Shown one piece after another: positions 17,260 to 26,532 of a stretch of DNA of 64,000 bases (position 1 is the first letter of the stretch; every line of letters starts with the position of its first letter). Origin of the DNA: Hymenobacter sp. GOD-10R. GTDB taxonomy: Bacteria; Bacteroidota; Bacteroidia; Cytophagales; Hymenobacteraceae. The stretch spans positions 5,153,001 through 5,217,000 of the forward strand of contig NZ_CP141184.1 of NCBI RefSeq assembly GCF_035609205.1. Reading direction: 5' to 3'. The notes beneath the pieces are model-generated. The model searched no databases. It had not been told where the DNA came from and saw only the letters and a list, made by a program, of their open reading frames with translations. Both the position numbers and the translations under genes were made by a program.

Positions 17260-17352
17260 AAGCTAGCGTCTAGGTTCTGTGGCCACACCGTATATCAGCA
17301 GTGTACTTAGAAAATACTAGGTCTTGTTACGCACAGTGAATAAGATGCACCA

Positions 17353-17396
17353 AACACACAAGCGCCTTTCCATAGCTGGAAAGGCGCTTGTGTGTT
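17353..17396 (-). terminator. hairpin after cysK
   Basis: Perfect 20-bp arms 17353-17372 and 17377-17396 with a TAGC loop lie 20 bases beyond the cysK stop on the minus strand. There is no T-run, so it may be a factor-dependent or mRNA-stabilising hairpin rather than a simple terminator. Confidence 0.7.
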
Positions 17397-17415
17397 GCGG
17401 ATAACCGATCAGGAG

Positions 17416-18336
17416 TTAGACAAACAATCCTTCTACCGACAAGTAACGCTCACCCGTATCGTAGCAGAAGGTGAGCACACGGCTGCCTTCGGGCATTTCG
17501 GGCAGCTTCTTAGCAACTGCGGCTAAGGAAGCCCCTGACGATACTCCCATAAAGATTCCTTCTTCGCGGGCGGCACGCCGGGTCATGTCGAAGGCCTCCT
17601 GCTGGGTTATCTGAATCGTGCCGTCGAGAAGAGCCGTGTGTAAGTTATCCGGAATGAAGCCGGCGCCGATGCCCTGAATTGGGTGCGGGCCAGGAGCGCC
17701 ACCGCTGATAACTGGTGATAACTCCGGCTCCACCGCGTACGTCTTCACGTCAGGGAAGTGTTGCTTCAGCACTTCCGTAACTCCCGTGATGTGACCACCG
17801 GTGCCAACCCCCGTGATGTGGTAGTGAAAGCCCTCGGGAGCGTCGCGCAATATTTCTTGAGCTGTCTTTTCTACGTGCGCTTTGATGTTGGCTGGGTTGG
17901 AAAACTGCATAGGCATCCAAGCCCCAGGCGTATCACGCACTATTTCGTTGGCTTTTTCAATGGCGCCCTTCATGCCTTTTTCGCGTGGCGTCAACTCTAG
18001 ATTGGCGCCGTAGGCGGTCATGAGGCGGCGGCGTTCGATTGACATCGATTCAGGCATAACCAAGGTTATCTTATAGCCTTTGACGGCGGCTACCATGGCT
18101 AGGCCTACGCCAGTATTACCGGAGGTAGGCTCTACGATGAGGCTGTTTTGGTTAAGGATGCCGTCTTCTTCGGCTTGCTCGATCATGGAAAGAGCAATAC
18201 GATCTTTGATACTGCCGCCTGGATTAGCACGCTCTAGCTTCAGCCACACCTCCACGTCGGGTCGGGAAGCAAATAGGCGATTTAACCGTAGCAAAGGGGT
18301 GTTGCCAATGGTATCAAGGATGGTAGTAGCTTTCAT
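17416..18336 (-). CDS. cysK: cysteine synthase (O-acetylserine sulfhydrylase)
   Basis: A 306-residue PLP enzyme that makes cysteine from O-acetylserine and sulfide. The PLP lysine is K44 in [10 protein letters not shown]. The substrate loop TSGNTG is at 71-76, and the phosphate-binding GTGGHITGV is near 178. The C-terminal SSGASLAAV region is typical. Length and motifs fit CysK/CysM; CysM cannot be excluded by eye. The serine acetyltransferase gene lies 175 bases upstream on the same strand, so substrate and enzyme are made side by side. Confidence 0.93.
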   Translation of the reverse strand: MKATTILDTIGNTPLLRLNRLFASRPDVEVWLKLERANPGGSIKDRIALSMIEQAEEDGILNQNSLIVEPTSGNTGVGLAMVAAVKGYKITLVMPESMSIERRRLMTAYGANLELTPREKGMKGAIEKANEIVRDTPGAWMPMQFSNPANIKAHVEKTAQEILRDAPEGFHYHITGVGTGGHITGVTEVLKQHFPDVKTYAVEPELSPVISGGAPGPHPIQGIGAGFIPDNLHTALLDGTIQITQQEAFDMTRRAAREEGIFMGVSSGASLAAVAKKLPEMPEGSRVLTFCYDTGERYLSVEGLFV

Positions 18337-18511
18337 TGTTGAGTGGTTAAGTGGTGGGGCAATGAAGTAGTAATAACAAACGAAGGCTATTTGTTAGAGC
18401 CTTTCATGCGCAATTACATGTAAGTACGTAATCAGTAGAAAGCACGCTGGAGACTAGCACACTGTAGCTGCTTCGCAGGAAGCAAGTATAGCGCGTATTC
18501 TATTCAGTTCC

Positions 18512-19342
18512 TCAAATTGAAAAGGTAATATCCGCCAAAGGATCTTCGGTGCGCGTGACCTGAATCTGGGCGCGGTGGTAGACACGCGAGTGCGATGGCA
18601 CGCTCTCGGTAAGCCAGACGTTACCACCAACGATGCTATGGCTCCCTACTACGGTATTACCACCTAGAATGGTAGCCCCCGCGTAGACCACGACATGATC
18701 CTCAATAGTTGGGTGACGTTTGATGCCCTGCAGGTGTTTGGCTACACTGAGTGCCCCCAACGTGACCCCCTGGAAAATTTTGACGTGGGCGCCAATGACG
18801 GTTGTTTCGCCAATGACAATACCTGTACCATGGTCAATGCAGAACGACAGACCGATGCGGGCGCCGGGATGAATATCGATGCCGGTACGGGCGTGTGCGT
18901 ACTCGCTCAGAATGCGTGGTACGCGCGGTACACCTAGCTGGTAAAGTGCATGCGACAGCCGGTGCAACGCAATAGCGTAGAAGCCGGGGTACGTGGCAAT
19001 TACTTCGGTAAGCCCTTGAGCAGCCGGATCAGCAGCGGCAATGGCGGCAGCATCACGTAGTAGGTGGTTACGCAACGTGGGTAGCTGCGCGACGAAAGCG
19101 GCTACCGTTTCGGGCGCGGAACTGGGCAGCCCTGCTACCAGATGCAGCAGATCCGTGAACTCAGCGCGTAGTTGACTGAGCAGCGCCGCAACAGCGTCGG
19201 CGCTGTTTACCGGGCGCGGAGCACGTTCGGGAAAAAGTAGTTGAAGCAGCTGCTCGGTGAGTTGACAAAACGCTGCTCCTGGCAGCGGCGCCTCCACTTG
19301 CTGATGAGCTAAGGCTAAAGATCGAACGAAAGCAGAATGCAT
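18512..19342 (-). CDS. cysE: serine O-acetyltransferase (EpsC/CysE family)
   Basis: A 276-residue hexapeptide-repeat acyltransferase that makes O-acetylserine from serine and acetyl-CoA for the adjacent cysteine synthase. The N-terminal helical half is followed by the left-handed beta-helix with GIDIHPGARIGLSFCIDHGT, the conserved acetyl-CoA and serine site, then IGETTVIGAHVKIFQGVTLG and IEDHVVVYAGATILGG. ATG 19342 (MHSAFVRSLALAHQQ) is preferred to the GTG at 19360. The long N-terminal helical domain resembles the EpsC-like serine acetyltransferases of Bacteroidota. Confidence 0.92.
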   Translation of the reverse strand: MHSAFVRSLALAHQQVEAPLPGAAFCQLTEQLLQLLFPERAPRPVNSADAVAALLSQLRAEFTDLLHLVAGLPSSAPETVAAFVAQLPTLRNHLLRDAAAIAAADPAAQGLTEVIATYPGFYAIALHRLSHALYQLGVPRVPRILSEYAHARTGIDIHPGARIGLSFCIDHGTGIVIGETTVIGAHVKIFQGVTLGALSVAKHLQGIKRHPTIEDHVVVYAGATILGGNTVVGSHSIVGGNVWLTESVPSHSRVYHRAQIQVTRTEDPLADITFSI

Positions 19343-19602
19343 AAAATTTGAAAGTAACACGGCAGGTAGCTAGGTCTTCAGGAAAGCTACGGCGAGCTGT
19401 GTGTAAGAGGTGCAATAGTCAGAAACCTGTGGCAAGGCCGAAGGTTTTGTGGAACAGCTTATCTGCGCGACAAGGAACTAGTAATTGTAATAATACCCAA
19501 CGCCAAGATTTTTATCGACCTCCTTATTTCTTCGTTACAACCACAGCCGTAACCTAGCCGTTAGCGAAAGCGCATACCATCTTACTTTTAACCTCCCCTA
19601 CC

Positions 19603-19944
19603 ATGCCTGATACCACCATCACCAAAGTAGATTCACAATACTCTCCGCACGGGAAAGACGGCGAAAAATACCTAGCCTCTGGCGTGCACGTAGCCATGCG
19701 GCTCTGGGAAAATGAGCAGCCTGGCGAAGCCAAAGAGCCTGTTGCCCGCCCTTATGAAACCGTAGGCTATGTACTAAGTGGCCGCGCGGAGCTGCATTCA
19801 GAAGGGCAAGTAGTAGTACTTGAGCCCGGCAACTCTTGGGTCGTACCGAAAGGCGCTACTCACACCTACAAGATTTTGGAAGCATTCAGCGCAGTAGAAG
19901 CTACTACGCCTCCCGCACAAGCACACGGACGCGACGATAAATAA
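19603..19944 (+). CDS. small cupin-domain protein
   Basis: A 113-residue single-domain cupin with no signal peptide. The two cupin motifs are visible as PYETVGYVLSGRAELHSEGQ (about 56-75) and PGNSWVVPKGATHTYKI (about 82-98). Motif 1 lacks the usual paired metal histidines; motif 2 has H93. Such small cupins are often binding or signalling proteins, or minor isomerases and dioxygenases, and no function can be assigned. A one-mismatch -7 element (TACTTTTA, 19583-19590) lies just upstream, and a strong terminator follows, so it is probably monocistronic. Confidence 0.8.
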   Translation: MPDTTITKVDSQYSPHGKDGEKYLASGVHVAMRLWENEQPGEAKEPVARPYETVGYVLSGRAELHSEGQVVVLEPGNSWVVPKGATHTYKILEAFSAVEATTPPAQAHGRDDK

Positions 19945-19970
19945 TTTCATTTGCCGGTCAGCTTTCCTAG

Positions 19971-20004
19971 GCGCCAGCTCCTAATCGGGGCTGGCGCTTT
20001 TTTT
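19971..20004 (+). terminator. terminator after the cupin gene
   Basis: GCGCCAGC (19971-19978) pairs with GCTGGCGC (19990-19997) and is followed by a seven-base T-run. It lies before the beta-helix gene and argues against any start codon for that gene upstream of about 20010. Confidence 0.9.
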
Positions 20005-20169
20005 GTACATCCTTATTGCACTAATTCAACAGGTTATGAACTATCCCATGATTTTATTTTTCGTCATGGTTTATGCTCTATCCTTTTACCAACTAAGCTA
20101 GCTTCTTCCCTACTACACTTTTTCGCGGGTGCACAGTGCATAAACCTGCGGAACGCCATACCTGATTAT

Positions 20170-23160
20170 ATGATAAGACCATTACCTACTTTCTATGCTA
20201 CGGCTAGCTTGGCCTTGGGGCTTGGCGCTTGCGCGTTGAATGCATCAGCGCAGACTAGCCCGGCCGCGGTTCAGCTCTACGTGAATGATGCTACGACCAG
20301 CGGCGACCGATTTACTACGGCTCCCGGCAATGATACCTCCGGCGATGGAAGCGCAGCGGCTCCTTTCGCTACAGTGAAGCACGCCCTGGAGTACGCCGAG
20401 GCCAGCACAACAACCATCCTCATCGACGCGGGCACTTACCACGAACGGGTAGTCTGGAATAAGAACATTAGCCTACGCGGGGCCGGCACCCTAGCTACCG
20501 ACTCCACTACTGCTACCATTTTTGATGGTGGCCTAGCCCCTTCAGCGGCGCAGACCAGTGAAGTCGGCATCTTCATGACGGCCAGCGGTGGTACGGCAGC
20601 AGCACCGCTCACGCTATCTAATCTCACCATTAAGGCCTATGACTTTGGTCTACAGACCGATAATGGGACGAATCGCGCCCACATTCTGCTGGAAGATGTA
20701 GAAACCATTCGCAACCGTCAATGTGGTATTTACTGGAATAGCCTTAGTGGCCAGTCTGAGGATATTACATTCCGCCGAATTCATGCGGCACGTACCGCTA
20801 TAGCACCCAACACAACAGCCAACGGGGCAGGACGCGGCTTGTTTCTGGTAAACGGCAGCAAGGTCAACATCCGGATCGAAGATGGCTTATATGAATTGAA
20901 CCGGCGTTCCGGTATTGACGTGAATGACGGCAGTGTAAGCGGTTTGGTTATTCGGAACTGCCGGTTTGCGCTGAATAGCGGTCCGGCGATGTCAATTCTG
21001 GGAGCAGGTGGCCTGCGCAACGGTAACACGTTTACGACCTCAGCGGCGCTGATTGAGCAAAACCATATTCGCAACAATGGCTCGCAAGGTCTGGAACTCA
21101 AGTCCTGCACCGGCAATGGTAGGGCAGCTGGCCCAGGTAGTTTCGTGGTGCGCAACAACTACATTGTACGCACCATCGGTGCTCCTACGCGGATTACCTC
21201 CGACAACGCTGGTATTGCCTTCGTGGACCGTGACCGGAGTGCCACGGGCATTGTAGGTGGCGTCAACGGTGATTTGGTAACGGGTGGCGCTTTTATTCAA
21301 AGCAATACTATCCGGGGATACCTCGCCAATGATACGGTTAGTGCTTTCAACATCAATGGATATGGCATTGTGCTGGAAGGAGCTAACAATAAGGTATTCA
21401 ACAACGCGGTGGCACAATGCCAACGCGGCGTGCAGATCCAAGACCGCCCCACAGCCAGCAACGGCTTCACTCCTTTCTTCGATATTTCCGGTAACCTAGG
21501 TTTACTATCCAGTGGTGACAGTATCCGCAACAACCGCCTCGATAGCTGCTCCACCGCCATTCGGACGATAAATCTTACGCAACCTGTAGATGCTTCTTTC
21601 AACTGGCTAGGCAGCAACGCCTCGACGGCCGTGCAAGGCCTTGATGGTAAAGGCGGTTCTGTAGTCACGTTGCAAGGTCCTTCGGCAGGTTTCGCGGAAG
21701 TGCTCACGTCGGATGCCGCTAACCGCATAGACTACTCCCCTTTCCTGCACACGCGCGCTGATGGCTCTGCCACTATCGGTTTTCAGCCTGACCTAGCTTA
21801 TTTACACGTTGACCGGAGCAGCCCCCAAACTGGCCCCGAAAGCCATTTGCAAGAGGCTGCCACTCTGGTGAGCGACAACGGCACCATTGAAGCGGTAGCT
21901 GGCACTTATGCGGGCACTGCCACTTTCACAAAGAACTTAACCCTCACTAACACGGGCACAACAACGTTTGAGCATATCACGCTAGATGGTTCTGGCAAGA
22001 ACATTACGCTAGGTGCCCCCTTCCTGCTTACCGGCAGCCTTACCCTCACCAATGGCTGGCTGCAAACTACTGCTGCTAACCTGCTAACGCTCACTGACGG
22101 TGCGACTGCTTCGGCGGGCAATGCAGGTTCTTATGTTATGGGGCCGCTCCGCAAGCTAGGTTCACAAGCGTTTGTTTTCCCACTAGGCAAAGCCGGCATC
22201 TGGGCTCGCTTAGGCATCTCAGCTCCTGCTGATCCGGCCACTGGCTTCACAGCCGAGTACATGGCTGCTTCGCACGCTACTACCACGGTAGTCCCTCCCC
22301 TGCAACGCGTAAGCCAAGTGGAACACTGGACGCTGACCCGCACGGGCTCGACTAGTGACGTACAAGTGCGTCTATACTGGGAAGACGCTTTTCGCAGCGG
22401 CATCGATGATTTCTCCCCCGCTCTGCAAGTAGCTCGCTTCGATGGCACGGCGTGGGTCACAGAGGGCAACGGCAACCTAGGTGGTAACATGATGACTGGC
22501 TCTGTCGTTTCGGCCGGCGCAGTAGCTGGCTACGAGGCTTTCGCCTTTGGCTCTACTGCCGCAAGCAACCCGTTGATCAAAGAGCTTCTCAGCTTTCAGG
22601 CCACGCAAGCACAACCTAGGGTGATTGACTTGACTTGGGTAACTCAATCTGAGAACAACGCGCAAGGCTACACCGTCGAGCGGTCGGTTGACGGTATTAC
22701 TTGGCAACGCCTTGGCTTCGTGGAAGCAAATGCCCGCGGGCTTGTTGCGACTACTGCGCACACTTATTCGTACCAGGACCGTCCGGCCACGGCTGCCACG
22801 CAGGCCTACTACCGGTTGCGGCAAGAAGGCATTACAGGCGGTGAGCGTTATTCTGCTACGCAAGCAGTAACGCTGCAGCCGCTTGCGCTCGCCACCCACT
22901 CTGCCGCCAACGACCAGCTTGCGCTTTATCCGAATCCCGCCACCGATCATTTCACCCTTCGCTTACCCGCAACGACTGGTAGCGTGCAGGTTGCCCTGCG
23001 CGATGTAACAGGCAAGCTGCTTCAGCAGCAAATGATGCCCGCAAATTCGACGCATGAACTTCGGCTGCAACTGCCGGCTGGTCTGCCGGCCGGAACTTAT
23101 TTAGTGCAGGTGCAGGGAGCTAGCTTGTCCCGCCGTACCATCCGCTTTGTAAAGCAATAA
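20170..23160 (+). CDS. secreted right-handed beta-helix protein with T9SS sorting domain
   Basis: A 996-residue secreted protein. The signal peptide is MIRPLPTFYATASLALGLGACALNASAQ. Next comes a parallel beta-helix region (about 40-480) with repeated right-handed strands such as NRQCGIYWNSLSG, RSGIDVNDGSVSGLVIRNC and GLELKSCTGNG, preceded by a TVKHALEYAEA segment typical of DUF1565/pectate-lyase-like starts. Beta-rich modules follow. About 900-996 holds the type A sorting domain beginning LALYPNPATDHFTLRLP and ending RRTIRFVKQ. It is probably exported by T9SS and surface-attached or released; polysaccharide binding or lysis is possible but no catalytic residues are evident. ATG 20170 is chosen because the frame upstream runs through the cupin terminator. 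Confidence 0.85.
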   Translation: MIRPLPTFYATASLALGLGACALNASAQTSPAAVQLYVNDATTSGDRFTTAPGNDTSGDGSAAAPFATVKHALEYAEASTTTILIDAGTYHERVVWNKNISLRGAGTLATDSTTATIFDGGLAPSAAQTSEVGIFMTASGGTAAAPLTLSNLTIKAYDFGLQTDNGTNRAHILLEDVETIRNRQCGIYWNSLSGQSEDITFRRIHAARTAIAPNTTANGAGRGLFLVNGSKVNIRIEDGLYELNRRSGIDVNDGSVSGLVIRNCRFALNSGPAMSILGAGGLRNGNTFTTSAALIEQNHIRNNGSQGLELKSCTGNGRAAGPGSFVVRNNYIVRTIGAPTRITSDNAGIAFVDRDRSATGIVGGVNGDLVTGGAFIQSNTIRGYLANDTVSAFNINGYGIVLEGANNKVFNNAVAQCQRGVQIQDRPTASNGFTPFFDISGNLGLLSSGDSIRNNRLDSCSTAIRTINLTQPVDASFNWLGSNASTAVQGLDGKGGSVVTLQGPSAGFAEVLTSDAANRIDYSPFLHTRADGSATIGFQPDLAYLHVDRSSPQTGPESHLQEAATLVSDNGTIEAVAGTYAGTATFTKNLTLTNTGTTTFEHITLDGSGKNITLGAPFLLTGSLTLTNGWLQTTAANLLTLTDGATASAGNAGSYVMGPLRKLGSQAFVFPLGKAGIWARLGISAPADPATGFTAEYMAASHATTTVVPPLQRVSQVEHWTLTRTGSTSDVQVRLYWEDAFRSGIDDFSPALQVARFDGTAWVTEGNGNLGGNMMTGSVVSAGAVAGYEAFAFGSTAASNPLIKELLSFQATQAQPRVIDLTWVTQSENNAQGYTVERSVDGITWQRLGFVEANARGLVATTAHTYSYQDRPATAATQAYYRLRQEGITGGERYSATQAVTLQPLALATHSAANDQLALYPNPATDHFTLRLPATTGSVQVALRDVTGKLLQQQMMPANSTHELRLQLPAGLPAGTYLVQVQGASLSRRTIRFVKQ

Positions 23161-23177
23161 GTGCGGTTTCTCTCTTT

Positions 23178-23216
23178 CACAACAACGGCCGCCCACTATG
23201 GGCGGCCGTTGTTGTG
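23178..23216. terminator. bidirectional hairpin between the beta-helix and HEAT/cyclophilin genes
   Basis: Perfect 17-bp arms 23178-23194 and 23200-23216 with a five-base loop and a GGCGGCCG core. It lies between two convergent genes. The T-rich tail is interrupted (GTTGTTG). Confidence 0.8.
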
Positions 23217-23238
23217 CGTGGCCATTCTTAATTCTTAT

Positions 23239-25230
23239 CTACTGTTCTAGCTCGATTCGCTCAATTCGGTCGCCAATTTCGAGCCGGCTTACAACCTCCA
23301 TCCCGCTTACCACTTGGGCAAAAATGGTGTATCGGCCGTCGAGGTGCGGTGTGGGCGAATGCGTGATAAACCACTGACAGCTTTCGGTGTCTTTGCCGGC
23401 TGAAGCTAGGCCAACGGCTCCTTCGCCGTAGCGTAAGTCCGCAAACTCGGAGCGAATATTATAATCGGTGCTCCCCCAGCCATCACCACGCGGGCAGCCG
23501 CCTTGCGCAACGAAGTTGGGAACTACGCGGTGAATGGTTTTGCCATTATAAAAACCTTGTCGGGTTAACTCCACGAAGCTAGCTACTGAGCCAGGTGCTT
23601 CGTTTACCAAGAGTTGAAAAACGATGGTTCCCTTGCTCGTACGCACCGTCGCCCGCTGGGTGGTTGGGATGGTTTGCACCACGGCCCAGTTGATGGGATG
23701 CGAGGCCGCTTTGGCAACAGGGAACGGCGTGGTGGGTGTGTTATCGAGGTAAGCAATAGTTTGCTGCAACGACTCCCATGCTTCCAGGTCGCGGGGCAAA
23801 GTGAGCTTGTCACGCGCGGTTTTCAGAAAGTCACTGTTTACAAACAACGGCCGCAAAGCTAGCTTGGGGTTCCGAATAGCCTCAGCCGCGATGCCCATGA
23901 TGGCAACATCGCCGGAGGCAATACCACGCTGTAGCGTGAGCGCAAAAGCCGGTTGTTGCTCGGTCGGAAAATCGGCAAGGCTGCGCATGCTCACCAGGGC
24001 TTCCATCCCGTAGGTACCAATCACCAACGCAGCAGGTTTCGGAAAGACAGCCCTCTCCACAAATTCATAGGATTCAGAATCTTCGGCCAAAGCCCTTAAC
24101 AAATACCCCTTTTCATACACATCAGAGCTGGCAGCGTACCGTTGTTGGATGGCCGTACGAATAGCACCCCGGGTAGCACCACCATACTTCAAGGCCGCTG
24201 CTAGCAGCGTAGCTCGCACTCGCCACTGGGTCAATTGGTTGGCGTTCTCCAGGAAGATGGTTCCAGGCTCCCCTTTCGCATTGGCGAGAAAAAACTCAGC
24301 GGCGGAGAGAGCTACTTGGTCATTTTTATCGGTAAGAGCTCCCCAGGTAGCTTCCTTCACCGGGGCATACATGGCAGCCGTCATAGCACGAATGGCACTG
24401 AGGCGTACGCGGTAATCAGGGTCGCGGCGCGCTAGGTTTGCCAATACGCCAGGCACCTCTGGCGCCGTTGCCGCTTTGTTGAGCGATGCGGCAACGGCGC
24501 TGCGCACCGCATAGCTAGGGTCATGTTGGGCGACTCCTAGCAATGTTGCAGCGTACGGCGCCAAGTTCAGATTACGCGTGCGGGCCAGCATGTTAGCGGC
24601 TGCTAAGCGGGCGCCATACGGGTTCGTTGGTGCTACTAGCTGCACGATGCGCCCAACGGTGGCTTCCGAGGTAAGCCCACGCAAGCCAGCCCGATACAAA
24701 CCCCAGGCTTGTCCGGTCAGCGCTGCAGTATCCGTGGCTAGGTGAGCTGGTAGACGCGTTAAGTTGGCTAAGCCTGCCCGGGAAGTACACCGGCCTAAGG
24801 CTTCCAGCATGTAGCGGCGGGCAGTAGGATCAGGCTCGGCGCTGATCCGTTGCTGTAAGGCACTTTCCGCGGTAGAGTCGGCAGTTTGCCCCAAGGCATA
24901 AGCGGCGGCTTTGCGCACGGAGGCATCCGCATCTATTAAGCGCGGCAGCAAAGCAACAGTCGCCGCTTTGTCTTGAACTGAAGCTAGCGCGAAAGCGGCT
25001 TCACGCCGGTAGGGGGCTTCCGGGCGTGCCAAGTATGGAAGTAGCGCCGCCGTACGACGCTCATCTTGCAACGTAGCAAGCCGACGCAGGGTACTATCGC
25101 CGGCAAACTTATTGGAAACACCAGCGGCTTGATTGGCCACATGGGCGGTAGAAGCACACGCTGCCAATCCAAAGCTGAAGCCACCAACAGCAACTGTAGC
25201 CAAAAAGAAAAAAGAGACGAATGATTTCAT
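23239..25230 (-). CDS. HEAT-repeat lipoprotein fused to a cyclophilin peptidyl-prolyl isomerase
   Basis: A 663-residue protein. The signal peptide ends in a lipobox (FGLAAC), so it is probably an outer- or inner-membrane lipoprotein facing the periplasm. About 40-480 is a series of HEAT-like helical repeats (for example YRREAAFALASVQDKAATVA, DASVRKAAAYALGQTAD, DPDYRVRLSAIRAMTAAMY). The last 150 residues are a cyclophilin domain: IHRVVPNFVAQGG holds the catalytic Arg, and CQWFITHSPTPHLDGRYTIF follows, with His where human cyclophilin A has Trp121. Prolyl isomerase activity is plausible; the HEAT part may bind client outer-membrane proteins. ATG 25230 is preferred to the earlier frame start because it gives the signal peptide. 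Confidence 0.88.
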   Translation of the reverse strand: MKSFVSFFFLATVAVGGFSFGLAACASTAHVANQAAGVSNKFAGDSTLRRLATLQDERRTAALLPYLARPEAPYRREAAFALASVQDKAATVALLPRLIDADASVRKAAAYALGQTADSTAESALQQRISAEPDPTARRYMLEALGRCTSRAGLANLTRLPAHLATDTAALTGQAWGLYRAGLRGLTSEATVGRIVQLVAPTNPYGARLAAANMLARTRNLNLAPYAATLLGVAQHDPSYAVRSAVAASLNKAATAPEVPGVLANLARRDPDYRVRLSAIRAMTAAMYAPVKEATWGALTDKNDQVALSAAEFFLANAKGEPGTIFLENANQLTQWRVRATLLAAALKYGGATRGAIRTAIQQRYAASSDVYEKGYLLRALAEDSESYEFVERAVFPKPAALVIGTYGMEALVSMRSLADFPTEQQPAFALTLQRGIASGDVAIMGIAAEAIRNPKLALRPLFVNSDFLKTARDKLTLPRDLEAWESLQQTIAYLDNTPTTPFPVAKAASHPINWAVVQTIPTTQRATVRTSKGTIVFQLLVNEAPGSVASFVELTRQGFYNGKTIHRVVPNFVAQGGCPRGDGWGSTDYNIRSEFADLRYGEGAVGLASAGKDTESCQWFITHSPTPHLDGRYTIFAQVVSGMEVVSRLEIGDRIERIELEQ

Positions 25231-25360
25231 GGCCAGCAAAATAGCCAATTACCGCGGAGGTTGCTGCCCTTAGCACACATTCACGCCCGAACGAGTACCC
25301 TAATGCTTGCTCATGCACGAATCAACTCGTTATGCTCTTACGACCTAGCTTGAGCTGAGG

Positions 25361-26413
25361 TCAAAAAGCGCGCAGTAGTTCGTCTAAGTGCGCAAACAGC
25401 TCCGTGTTGCCAACCTGTTTGTAGCTAGATAATACCTGCTCAAACGTGCTCAAGTCGTACAGAAAGGCTTTGACGTTGTCGGCCGTGAGGGCCGTAAAGT
25501 GTCGACCGTAGCCTAGCTTTTCTACTTCGGCCGCGTTCAGAAACTGCTCAAACTGCGCTGGAATAGGTATCGCGCAGATAGGTTTGTGCAAGTACACAGC
25601 CTCGCTGATAAGAGAGAAGCCTCCATTCGTAATGACAGCCTGAGCACTAGCTAGGTCTTCAATAAAGCCCTGCTCACTGAAAGCCCGCAACTGCACATTG
25701 CCGTGGTTTTCCTCTTTGTTGAAGCCGTACACCCGGAACTCTTGCTTCGGCATCCCTTGCAGCAGCGGCACCAGATCTTTCTGCGTGGTAGCCGACTGGT
25801 ATACCAGCACGTGCTTGCCTAGCGTAGGCTTGACTGCCAATATTTCGGGTCGGATGATAGGTGGTACCAGCGTAGTATTCTCCTTAATTATCGGCAACTT
25901 AAAGAAGGTAGCAACAAAGTAATGCTGACTACCCGGCAGCTTAGCACGCACAATTTGGCGAGCTAGGGTTAGATTACCCCGTTCTACAGGCGGCACCACA
26001 ATATCTAGCTCCGCTCGGCTGATTATCTGCATATTATCAATGCTGATAACCGGAAGGCGATGGGCTTTGGCAAATAAATAGCTGAACGATTCAAAATCAG
26101 AAATGACCAGTTCAGGCTCAAAATCGCGCAGCAGTTGCCGGTAGCGCGTGAAGTTGGTAAGCAGGTTTTCTGGGGCTGTGCGCAGCGTCATAGCCGCCGT
26201 GCGCGACTTCGAAACGGTCAGATTCTTATAAGCCAAGTGAAAGCCCTTAATCTCGTAGACACGCCCCGGAAAGTTTGTAGCCAGTACTTGATACGCCCGC
26301 GAACTGCTCACTACACGCACCTCGTGCCCTTGGCTCAGCAAGTGTCCGATTACCACTTTACTACGGGTTGCGTGTCCGAGTCCTTCACCGGGTACGCCGT
26401 ACAGGATGTTCAT
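25361..26413 (-). CDS. MurG-like glycosyltransferase (GT28/GT1 fold)
   Basis: A 350-residue GT-B glycosyltransferase. The N-terminal glycine loop GVPGEGLGHATRSKVVIGHL and the C-terminal donor-site ITNGGFSLISEAVYLHKPIC are clear, with PIPAQFEQFLNAAEVEKLG after it. This is the pattern of MurG and of the uncharacterised family that NCBI names glycosyltransferase family protein. It probably uses a UDP-sugar on a lipid or surface acceptor. A polytopic membrane protein in the same orientation ends 119 bases upstream. The acceptor is unknown. Confidence 0.85.
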   Translation of the reverse strand: MNILYGVPGEGLGHATRSKVVIGHLLSQGHEVRVVSSSRAYQVLATNFPGRVYEIKGFHLAYKNLTVSKSRTAAMTLRTAPENLLTNFTRYRQLLRDFEPELVISDFESFSYLFAKAHRLPVISIDNMQIISRAELDIVVPPVERGNLTLARQIVRAKLPGSQHYFVATFFKLPIIKENTTLVPPIIRPEILAVKPTLGKHVLVYQSATTQKDLVPLLQGMPKQEFRVYGFNKEENHGNVQLRAFSEQGFIEDLASAQAVITNGGFSLISEAVYLHKPICAIPIPAQFEQFLNAAEVEKLGYGRHFTALTADNVKAFLYDLSTFEQVLSSYKQVGNTELFAHLDELLRAF

Positions 26414-26532
26414 GAATAATTGAGTGAGAAAGTGGCTATGCTACTGAATGTAGACCTGAACAGCAACTTCCTCGCCGAACATGCCCGCAGCCTACTTCCA
26501 GGCCATCAGGGAGCATAAGTACCTTTTTGCCA

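Noticed and set aside
19342..19360. GTG start for serine acetyltransferase 18 bases earlier
   Set aside because: The ATG at 19342 gives a typical N-terminus; the six extra residues match nothing.
19951..20169. N-terminal extension of the beta-helix protein
   Set aside because: It runs through the cupin terminator at 19971-20004 and has no signal peptide of its own.
22131..22490. Antisense open frames in the beta-helix gene
   Set aside because: Arg/Ser-rich products typical of reverse-strand shadows; no ribosome site or homologue pattern.
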